Positions 24,701-36,700 of a stretch of DNA of 64,000 nt are shown here, in pieces. The DNA is taken from positions 7,226,659 to 7,290,658 of the forward strand of contig CM044962.1 in assembly GCA_024516035.1 (NCBI GenBank), in the 5' to 3' direction. The position numbers and the translations under genes were made by a program. Below the pieces are notes generated by a model that had not been told where the DNA came from, did no database searches, and saw only the letters and a program-made list of their open reading frames with translations. Numbering within the stretch: position 1 is the stretch's first letter; the number at the start of each line of letters is the position of its first letter. This stretch comes from Bactericera cockerelli (taxonomy: Eukaryota > Arthropoda > Insecta > Hemiptera > Triozidae).

Positions 24701-27700
24701 GCCACAGGCAATAACCCCGCCCTTTATGTAGGACATTAACTTCATTCTCTTTTTTTTTGTATATTTGCTTAATCTTTTTGTTTTTCTTTATATTTCATTG
24801 TATTCTACTGTATATATTTTTTGTTCTACCTAATAAGGCTCCCTCTAATAATAATAATAATACACGATAGCCCCTCATATGTTCTCGCTTTGTTTCGCAT
24901 GGGCGCAGGTGCTGGACACCCAGGACGACACCTATGGGCGGCATGGGGAGCCAGTGGGCGGGCCAGGGGGCAGCACTTCTCCTGTCCGCGGTGCGGGGCG
25001 TTCCGGACGCGGGATGCGGCGAAGCTGCGGGAACACCTCTACCAGGAGAATGAGCACCACAGGTAACCCTATTTTACTCTCGAGTAAACAGGGAGTAGAC
25101 CAGCAGTCTGGCTGGGGGACCATTAACTCTTTGACTGCCATGGCACAACTCGAGTTGTGCCAGTACACTTTCCCACCCGGCCATGGCACAACTCGAGTTG
25201 TGCTGAAAATTCAATCTTTAGGTCGATGTCGCATCAAGAGTTGTGTCACTACAGATTTCTTTTAAGTATATCTAGAAAGCCTATGTCTTGAGGATTCTAG
25301 AACTGTTTTAAATGTATTTTGTCAAATACCATTAGTTGTGCCATGGCCTGTGAGGAAGCAATTTTACAAAACACACACCTCCAGGGCCACGGCACAACTC
25401 GAGTTGTGTCAGACTAGATTACATTTGGCCGGTGGGGAAGTGTACACGTATTTGGCTTGACCGGGTAGGAAACATGTCAAGATTAGCTCTGGCAGTCAAA
25501 GAGTTAACAGGGAGTAGATTAGCAGTCTGGCTGGGGGACTATAAACAGGAAGGAGACCAGCAGTCTGGCTGGGGGACTATAAACAGGGAGTAGACCAGCA
25601 GTCTGGCTGGGGAACTATAAACAGGGAGGAGACCAGCAGTCTGGCTGGTCATAATAAATCTGTCAGTCAGTGAATCAGTGAGTCAATTCGAAATAACCTT
25701 TCTCCGAAAGTGTTTTTGAATTGACTCTTGAAATTTGCAGTGTGTTTTTAGTGGTAGTAAGAGAACATAATATGTGCCAAATTTCATCAGAACCAGAAAC
25801 AGAACCAAAAATTTAAATTTGTGAAAAACCGGGTGAATCGGTTCGTGTAAAGATAGACTTTTTTTATTTAAATATAAAACAGCTCTTCGAAACAGAAGCT
25901 ATCAGGTGCTAAGATAGACTGGCGTGCTCTGAGCGCAGAGCCCCAACCCGCCCTTCGTTTTATGTTATTGAGTTTCAACCGTCGAATAAATAAACTGAAA
26001 ACTCTTCAGGTGGCTGTGTAACCGGTGCGGTCACCGGTGTCTCCACCACAAGGATATGTTGCAGCACCACAGCTCAGAACATCCAGACGCTCTGGAGACC
26101 AACCTGTTCACCAGACTGCCTGAGAACACACTCCTGCAGGGATGGGTAAGATCCGTAGAAACATAATAATAATAATATCGCCTTATTTATACTGCCCGAT
26201 AAGGACTATTAAAGTCCCATTATTCCAGCAGTAAGCCCAAGACATATTATTATGTGGTAAAAATACCAAATGAGAGGATAACTTGTCATGTCCCGGCTGG
26301 GTTTCGAACCCACGACCTCTGGAACCTGTGGATTCATAGAGTGCCTTTACCACTGAGCTACCAGGACAGACTCATTTGTGGAAGGTAACCACCAGGCGAG
26401 GTTAATGCTCAAAGCATTTTCTAACACCTAACCCTCAGAGTCTTATTATCATGTGGTCACAAACTCAAATTAATGAGGAAAAATTCGTGCACTGGGTGGG
26501 ATTCGAACCAACGGATCCCTACGCTACCTGGATTACCAGACCAGCGCGTTAACCACTTGACTACCAGTGTACATATACCAGACTACCAGTGACAATAATA
26601 ATATCGCCTCATTTATACTGCCCGATTAGGACTATTAAGTATTATTATTATATATCTCCCTTGCCTTTATCCCATATTAGATCATGTTGATATTGGGGTC
26701 GGCAGTGTTCAACCTCATGGTTGAGGTTGGTAGGGTGGAGCACTTTTTTAATGGCTGGATGCCCTTCCTAACGCCAACGATTTTATTTGGTTATATTTCC
26801 TGATTAGGACGGCGGGGGTGTTACCCTCCATTCGCTGGGAATCGTACCAGCTACCCACATTAACCACACCCAGCCTGGGTAGGGCCGGAAATGCCAGCCT
26901 CACGTGTTTGGATGGAACAGAATTTTCTTCGAAAAGTCTGCCCCAGCCGGGAGTTGAACTTGGGAACTCTGGACTACGGGCAGTAGTCACAACCATTACG
27001 CCACGGAGGCTGGCTATTAAGTATTATTATTATTGATGAAAAACAATCCCCGCCCACAGGTGGAGCGAGTGATCGAGACTCAGCGCTCGAAGATGCTGGC
27101 GCTGAAGTCCGCTGCACCGCTCACCGCTTCCACCGGCGCTAGTAGCGCGGGGCGCCCGCCGGTGACGTCATCAGAGGACCCCCCCCGCCTGAGGGGGGGG
27201 CCAAGCCTCGGGGCCGCCCGAAGATGGGCGAGAGACGCCGGAGTCTGGACGAGGCTGCTGGCAAGACGAAGAAAGGAGGTGAGTTTCTTTATTTGTTAAG
27301 TTGTTCTTGTTGTTTGTTGTAGCTAGCTTGGCTACAGCTGGAGGGGTGAGAGATGGTCTCCAGCCAACTTTATTTCAAAGTTGGCTCGTCCTGTACCACA
27401 TATTTCTATGTGCGATCAACCATCATGAGGACTTGTACTTTTCTTTATAAGCCATTGAACCCTTAGGAGAGTTTGTTTGTTAAGTGTTTAGTTAAGTAAG
27501 TATTTGTTAAGTGGCAGAGAATGCCTAAGGCATTAACTTCGCCCCGGATTACAAAACAATAATTGTAAATAAAAATTAATATAGATCTTTATTTTATTTT
27601 TTTGTACATACTTATAAGTTTTTTTTTAATTTATTGTTATTAATATTTGTTGATGATTGTTTTGTAAAAAAAAAGAAAAGTGTAAATAAATAAGTAAATA

Positions 27701-30700
27701 TTAAATTGAACATAATAATAATATAATCGCGGTAAACGTAACGAAAAGAATCCTGTTTACAAATTACAACAGTAAAAACAGTAAACATAATATTATTAGC
27801 AAAAATTACTATTGAAAACAGCAATACCATGAGTAAGAGCTTGAGCAATGCCAACCCTCTCTATGTTTGGTAAAAAGCAATATGAAGATGATGACAATAT
27901 AACAATTGTCTGGCTGGAGTATGTTAAGTAGGGATAAGACAAGTGTCTCGCTAGAGGACTAGCCAACCTTAACTAACAAGCAAGGCTAGCTTGCAGTTTC
28001 CCCAAATTTTTATTATTATTATTATTTTAATACATGACAAGTACATGGTTCAAATATATATAACAATGACAGTTTACATATACTGAACTTAGCTAGTTTC
28101 TTTTGGCTGTCGTCATCCCACACCAAGGGCCACCACACCTATGAAGTATGGACCTTGTGTCGTAAATAAACCAACAAAAGTACACCAAACTAGGCTACCG
28201 TTATTACCTTCAAAAGCATGTAAGAAGAAAAAATAATTTGTTCATTTTGTGATTTCCTCTGTGTTAAAACTGCACAAGATGGTCGAGTTTACCGGACAGG
28301 TTCGAGGCAGTACGAGGTCTCCATTAGTTTTTCCTCCATGCTTTCCTTTTACTTTTTTTACAAGTATTTTATTATTATATATAAAAAAAAATTCATTATT
28401 TTTTATATCCTATGGAGTTCGGTGGAAGAGAAAGCCACAGGCTTTAACCTCGCCCCTTGATTCACTACATATTCTATTTTGTTTTTTTTTTTTTTTTATC
28501 ATGTCCTATTTTGTTGAATGTATGTAGTTGACCAATAAAGTGTGAAATAATAATAATGTTTGTATTCCCCTTTCCACAGCGAAACGGAAGCTGCGAGACG
28601 CCAGCCTGGAGAAGGTGCCGCCCACCGCCCCTCCTTCTCTTCCCCCTCTCCCCCCTCCCGGGGCCCCGCCCCCCACCTCCACCTGCGAGGTTATCGACGT
28701 GGAGGATACGAGTGAGGACGATTCCGCCCCCGCCCCCGCCACCCCCGCCCCTAGTCCCAAGCGGGCGAAGCTTAGTAGCGTCCTGCGTGGTGAGCTCACA
28801 CCGTCCAAGTGCGGCGCCCCCCCCGGTCCACCTCCCGCCGCGCTTGTCAAGTCACCGGTGGATGCACCGCTGCGTCTGAAGGCCGCGTTCACACCGTCCC
28901 CGTCCGGTGCGTCGAGCGAGTCCCGCCGCTCCTTGAGTGTGAACAGTGAGGACGATCGAGTTGTTGTGGCGAGAAGTGAGTTGCGAATGGCATTTTTTTT
29001 TTAACAAAATTTTATTTGTTTGTTTTTATTTTTTAGATCCAGTGGTCACCGTGGCAGAGTGAGTTAGCGCGCTAGCCATTGCACGCACGGTGACCTGGGT
29101 TCGATCCCCAGCGGGGCAGAATTTTTTCTGCTCTGTACTTGGGTGTTCGGGGTCCACTCATACCTCGTGAGGAAAAATGAGTAGCTGCTCTGTTAGCAGC
29201 GACCAGTGGCGGAATTATAGGCAAAAATAAGATATTGGGATATTAAAGATATGGAAAAGTCCTATAATTCTGCGCTACCCACTAAAATTGTGATATAATA
29301 ACACAAAGAAGCACATTTATTTATTTAGTTTTAGATCCGAGAAATTAGAAATCCGAAGTATCGTGTTCGTTTTTGTAAAAAAAAAAAAAAATAGTGGAGG
29401 CTATTCCTTGACACGCGTTCTAATGGGAATATCAACCAATCACAGTGCACTATACTAATGGCAATATCAACGAATTACAGTGCACTATAATAATGGGAAT
29501 ATCAACCAACACAGTGCACTATAGTCAGCTGATAGTGTCTATCTACCTTGGATCTAATCCTGTTTCAAATTTCGGCCTAACTAGACACTTTCCCTTAACC
29601 CGAACTATTGACCCTTACACTGGTAGTCAAGTGGTTAACGCGCTAGTCTGGTAATCCAGGTAGCGTAGGGATCCGTTGGTTCGAATCCCACCCAGTGCAT
29701 GAATTTTTCCTCATTAATTTGAGTTTGTGACCACATAATAATAAGACCCTGAGGGTAAGGTGGTAGAAAATGCTTTGAGCATTAACCTCGCTTGGTGGTT
29801 GCCTTCCACTAAAGAGTATTATTATTATTGATCGATAAGGCGGCGGGCTGGTAACCTAGAGATCGTTGGTTCAAGTCCCAAGCTCAGCAAAGTAAAGTGT
29901 GTGGCTGAGATCTACATTAGTCCTATTTTTATCTGAAAAGTGGAAGAAGCCATATGGACATGTTTTAAACTGGGTAAAAGTCAGAACACAGATTGCAATC
30001 ATAAGAGCTGTATCTCTCCGAATACGAGGCACGAGATACAAGCTAATCTCGTATGGATTTGAAGACGGAGCTGCACTTTCGTACATTGAAAATTAGTTGA
30101 TGAGAATGTTCTGTTCTTTTTTTTATATAAAAAATATATCTAACAATATGACCATAAAAAATAGTCCTATTTCATAATGTGGTGACCTCTCTACTCCCCC
30201 AGACCTCTACTCCCAGGATAGCAACACTGGGGAGGCTAACCTCCTCCCGTCCCCTTCACTCCTCACGGCCGCCGCCAAGCGACCTTTCGCTTCCCTGGAG
30301 TCGAACCAGGCGGACTCGACCGGTGCCAAGAAAACCAAGACTCTCTCCTCGCATACCATGGAGCTCGTGAAGAAAAACGGTGAGTAGAAATTGTGTTATT
30401 GTTATTATTAGTTGAATAGGATCTTTAATAGTTGTTGTTGTTGTTGTGTAGCCAGCTTGGCTACAGCTGGAGGGGTGAGTGATGGTCTCCAGCCAACTTT
30501 ACTTCAAAGTTGGCTCGTCCTGAACCACATATTTCTACGTGCGATCAACCCTTAGGAAACTGCAAGCTAGCCTGGCTTCTAAGGGTTGGCTAGTCTGTTA
30601 TCTGTTTATAGTCCTCTAGCGAGACACTGGTCTTCTCCCTGTTTAACGTCCCCCAGCCAGACACTTTTTTTAATAGTCGTCTACACTTGTTATAATAATA

Positions 30701-33700
30701 ATAATAATAATAACACTATTTAGTTTTATTATTATTACCCTTTTTATAATAGTAAAGGTTGGGTGGAAGAGATTGCCATAGGCAATAACCCCTAAATTAT
30801 ACCTTGTAAAGACAGTGGTAGAAGTGCTGAGTCATTCCTCCACTGTCTGGCTACCATCGTTCACGATGACGCCACCCTATGATGGTATACCAAATCACTT
30901 GTATCTTCAAAACAGCTTAACCGATTTTCTCCAAACTTTATTTGCGTGTCTATGACAGAGGCCGTCAAGCAGACTCTGAGTCGGATGATTCGCTGTCGAG
31001 AATGCGGCGGCAGGTTCCAGAGTGTGGCGGGACTGAAGATGCACATCCGGCGACAGCACTACATGCCCAAGCAGCGGAAGTAAGTGACAGCGGCGGTGAC
31101 ACGCAACTCCCTCGCGTCCATTGTGTCTAGATATAAATAATCCCGGTGCCGGGTGTAATCCATCACGGATAGGGCCATTGTACTAAGAAGCAGGCTAATA
31201 ATAATCATAAACTGAGGTCATGATAAATAGAAGAAGAAAAAAAATCTAGCAATGTGTAATGATTTTCTCCGCATACTAGCTAGGATTTGAAAAACCCCAT
31301 CTTTTGTCCTTTTTGTCTGGGAGTGCTTCAGATTAACACAAATATGCGGGGGGTTTTTTTTTGTGGTATAACTATTATTTACCACTGAGCTATTATAATA
31401 ATAATAATAATATCGCCTTATTTATACTGCCCGATTAGGACTATTAAGTCCCATTATTCCAGCAGTGAGCCCAAGACGTATTATTATGTGGTAAAAATCC
31501 CTAGTCATGTCCCTTGTCATGTCATGGCTCGACTGGGTTTCGAACCCGCGACATCTTGAACCCCTGGATTCACAGAGTGCCGCCTTTACCACTGAGCTAC
31601 CGGGACAGACATTATTATTATAATTAATGTATTGCTGTCTGGCCAGGCACTTCTGTCGCTACTGTGACCTGCAGCTAGCCTCGTGTATAATTAGTTACTA
31701 ATATTTACCACTAAGCTATCATAATAATGAATGTATTGCTGTCTCGCCAGGCACTTCTGTCGCTACTGTGACCTGCAGCTAGCCTCGGTATAATTAGGTA
31801 CTAATATTTACCACTGAGCTATTATAATTAATGTATACAAACTTTCATATATATTTAAAAATTATAAAATCAATAAATGTTTAAAAAGACAATTATATGT
31901 TTTATATTCCAGCTCCATCTTCAAAGGGTGTTGAGATTATTCTTCTTCTCGTGCCACGAATTCTCAATGACACAGCTCGAATGAGTGAGAACTGTATGAT
32001 GGTTCTCACCCAAGCTGTGATCATTGAGAATGGCTTTTTCCATTTTTCGCTCAATCTTTCTGCAATTCTTCTTTGAAACTGCTCGTATTAATGTATTGTA
32101 TTGCTGTCTGCCCAGGCACTTCTGTCGCTACTGTGACCTGCAGCTGGCCTCGGACACCACCACTCGCCTCGGCCACTTCAGCGCGGCCCACCCCGGCCTT
32201 GAGGCCCAGGTCAACAGCTACGACCCGCACCAGGGCCAGTTCAACGACAAGTTCTGGGTGACGGTGAGTATTATTATTACTATTATTTTTCTCTCTTTTT
32301 ATTATTACTATTTTTTCTTTCTAATTTTTTTTCATTTTTTTAATTTAATTTAATTTAATTGTTTATTTATGTCATATTTTACAATACATTATACATAAAT
32401 TACATAATAAAACTTGTAGCTAGGGTTTCTAAAAATAACAATTATTTGGAAATATCACATTAAAACAAATACACAATAATATAGTGCAAAAAGAAATGCG
32501 GGAAAAATGGTAATTAATTTTCAATTTCAGAGAGAGAGCAGAGAAATGAGATGAAGGTGGTGGAGAGTTACAGGTTGTTCTGGTGTTTATTAAAAAGATC
32601 AAGGATTTTATTTAGGGGAGAATGTGAAGAAAAAGAATTTGATGGAATGTTAAAAAAAATTAAAACCTACATTACGAATACGACTAGACAGAGTATTGTA
32701 GGTAACTTTAGTTTTAAGATCACAGTCGATTATTTGGTTTAATATTTTAATTGGATACGCATATGTCTGACTTTAATCAGATCAAGGCAAAGTTGCTCTG
32801 ACAGAGATACATAGAATATTAGATTCATATTACAATTACTTTTTATTATTATTATCTTTTCTTTCTTATTTTTTTTCATATTACAATTACTTATTATTAT
32901 TATTATTTAATCGAATACATGTTTTTACTGATTAAAATAGAGAGGTTAGTTGATGGCATGGATAGTCTCAGAACTCTTAATTTGTAATTTTGTAATTGTA
33001 ATTAAATGTATGGTATAAATAAGGAAATAATAATTTTGCTTTTGTATTAGCTTATAAGCTCACATTTTTTGTATTAGCTTAGGAAAAGGGTTGCTTTGTA
33101 AACTATATGTATATTGCTTCTAAATAAAACAATTTATCTTATCTTTCTCAATGGCAGGAGTACGGACTGGGCAGGCATGGCTACGTGTCGGTGCCCACGC
33201 CTGAGCAGCTGGACCGCATGACCAGCGCCCCGGCCCCGAGTAGGCGGGTGAGGAAGCGCTTGAAGAGCCGCAGTGAGAGCGAGGAGGAGGACTCGACCGA
33301 ACCCACTGGTAGGAGCCCTACTACTACAGCTCGCGTTAAACCTAGTGGGGCGAGTACTTCCCGCGCGAGTAGTTCCCACGCGAGTACTTCCCACGCGACT
33401 ACTTCCCACGCGAGTACTTTCCACGACGAGACAAGTACTGATAGCGCGAGTACTTCCGTCGACGGAGAAAATGTTTACGAAAAGTTCGGCTACACGTCGA
33501 CGCCTAGGAGAAGAGACAGTGAGTCTGACCCTCTGGCGGCGGACGGCGGATTCTACGGTGCCGCGGGCGGCGCTCAGAGCCGTGGTGCCCCCGTGGCAGC
33601 GGTGCGCAGCAGCCCCGGTGCCAAGTCGTCTGTGCTAGTGCCCTGCAAGAGCAATGTGTACGATATCGATGGCGAGCTGTTCTACTACCGACGACACGTG

Positions 33701-36700
33701 ACGAGCTTAGGCAAGGTGGAGCTAATCAACGCTGCGGGCAACCGGCAGTGCATGATAGAGGAGAGAGTGTTCCAGCAAATCGCGTGCACGTCCTTGAAAC
33801 GCCACCCCGCCCCAACCCCCGCCCCAGACACCCCCGCGGCACCCGGCGCCCCTGTGACGAGCCAGAGTGGCGCCCCCGTCTCCTGGGGAAAACCACAGAC
33901 AGACACCCCCGCCGTCGAAGTGACTCCAGACCCCGTCAAGCCTCTCCATTACGTGGACATTTCGCCCAAGGTGATGAAACTTCCGCCCCTGGTCAGACTC
34001 TCGGTGCCCTCCCTGGAACGGGGCGGCCTCACCGTGCCTGCTTTGCGTCATGTGGCGACCGCCAAGCCCGCCCCCCACCCGACCAGCAGCGGCGGTCCCA
34101 TTGACGAGACCACCCCTGTGGTGGCTCCGGGCAGTGCCGGCGGGAGTGGTGGCGTGTCCCGCTACGCAGACTCGAATATCCAGGTGGTGCATGTGTTGCT
34201 GGACGAGGCGGCGGGGGAGAGGCAGAGGGGAGGGGAGGAAGACAGCGACGCGGAGGACAGGATGATCATCTCCCTGGACGACTTGGACATGGAATTCCCC
34301 CCCGCCGGGCGGCGACAACAGATGGTCGCTGTGGAAAAGCAGGAGAAGAAATGAGTGGAACAGATAGTCGTGGCAACACTGTCGAGCAAGGTGAGTTTCT
34401 TGTGCTGGATCCTATATCTGGGGAGCTTACTCGTCCAGGTGAAGATGTGATCGATGTTGAAAGTGATGGCGAGACCAATGAAAGAAGGTGGAGAGAAGAG
34501 AACGGATGAGACGCCTGATGAGGAACCAATGAATGATGAACGAGATGACGCGTTGAACGAGCAGTTGGACAAAGACCCCTTCGCTTCGGACCACGAGAGT
34601 GACACCATGTCCGCCGGGGAATTGACTCTGGATGAGAGGGATGATGAAACCGTTCCAAGTGAGAAATCACATGCAACTAGTACCACGGGACAAGACACGG
34701 AAGAAACATCTGAAGCCTTGTCCAGAGTAGAAGACATCCACTTGTGTACGGATGATGAAGGGAGCGACGTCCATTTACTCACGGATAATGAGGAACCAAC
34801 AAGTGACAAACCCGCCGGAAGCGGAATAAGCGATGCTGTCGATGACCCAGAGTCTCGTGAAGACATTCACTCGGTCACGGATCCCGCAAACGTCTCTGCC
34901 CGACTCGGTAGAGAGGATACCCCATTGAAGAGGAACCGCCATTGGTAGAGATACGCCATTGGAAGAGGATACCGCCATCGGTAGAAAGTACAAAGATGCG
35001 CAGAACAGGAAAAAGTCGAATCAGCAAATTCTGGACGAGATATACGGCGACCTTGCCCTTGATGAAGATCCCGTGGAGGCTCTTCTGCTTTCCAGCAATC
35101 CATCTGAGTGCGCCGACAGACTTGCGAATGAAGACGGAACGAGAGGAGTTGGAGAAGGAACCACTGCCGCCAACACTCTAGCAAAGGATATTGACAACAA
35201 AAACATGGGGCCAGGAACTAGTGATACTGCAAAGAATATTCAAAGCGAACATGTAGACCCAACAACATTTCATACTGCAAAGAATACTCAAAGAGAAGAT
35301 ATAGACCTAACTTATAGTGATACTGAGAAGAATTTTGAGAGCGATGGCATAGAAAGCGAATCTGCGAAGAACATAGAAAGCGAAGACATTGACCTAACAA
35401 TGAGCGATACGGAAACGAGAGAAGCGGTTGAGAGCCTCAAACTTATAACCAATGGAAGTGAATTCCCCTCGGCGACAGACTCCCTGGCAGCCAATGAAGC
35501 AGCTACTGTGCAGGGGAGGACATTCCCGGCGTTGATACAGACCCCCGGCACCCGAGACATGCAGAGACACAGTGCGTGAAGCATCCGATGGTGCCGCCAC
35601 GTCTGACGTGAGTGGCGAGGTCGAGAAAGACACACTGGCGCGGGTGCCGTCCAAATAGCAGCATCAATTTCGAGCAGTACCTGGCGGATGAGCCAGACCT
35701 GATGCTGGATGAGTCTGTGGACGGAGGATGTGGCCGCCCGTCCCGAGGAGAAGAGCCAAGGGGACCAGGAGGGAAGGGCTCAGGAGAGAGGAGGTGGCTT
35801 TCGACAGCGAGGACGAGAAATACGAGAGCGAGGATGAGCTGAAGCGAGGCAGCCAGACGGAGCAGTTAAAGCTAACCCCTTTCGTGTTCAAGCGACACCG
35901 ACCGCCCCCCCAGCGCAGTGGACAGAGCCGCCCCGGACAGGACCTGCAGTTGACCCCGCACACCCTGCTCGTGTGCAACCACTGCCGCCTGCAGCTCCGG
36001 TACTCTGCCGCCGCCACCCACCACCAGGCCGCCCACCCCGCCCGCCCCTACGCCCTCACCTACAGTCAGTACAACCACTACACCCCCGACCCCGCCCGCC
36101 AGTGTCTGTTCCACTGCGACTACTGTGCGTTCCGCGCCCGGGCGCCCGCCGACATGAAGCACCACTGGAGCCGCTACCACAGGCCCGTGCTCTACTACGA
36201 GAACAAGTGCGCCCTGCACAACACGGGCGTGCCCCTGCGCTACTCGCCCGTGATGAGTGGCTACCAGGAGGAGCCCGTGCTCGCGTGCCGCACGTGCGAC
36301 CGTGTCGGCACGCAGGCCTACCTCAAGCTGTACAACTGCTTCTGTCCGGACCGCGTGTGCGTGAACCAGAGCTCGGACTGGCTGTGCGTGGCGTGCCAGC
36401 TGGACTTCAGCAGCGTGGTCACCCTGTACAACCACGTGTGCCACCGCCACCAGCACCCTGACCTGGTGGAGTTCACGTGCGGCGCGTGTCAGGCCGTGCG
36501 GGGCGCGAGCGACACGTTCACGTTGCACTCGCTGCTGCAGCACGTGATCCTGCACCACTACGCCGCGTTCCGCTGCAAGCTGTGCGGCGAGCTGTTCCTC
36601 AAGGAGAGCGGGGCCCAGAGCCACCTTACCTTCGAGCACGAGATCACCCGCGGCCAGGCGGCTCATGTGGAGAAGCACATGCTGCGCCTCGACTTTGTCC

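Noticed and set aside
33722..34318. Minus-strand frame opposite the last zinc-finger exon
   Set aside because: Shadow of the plus-strand coding sequence, with Gly/Val/His-rich composition and no motif.
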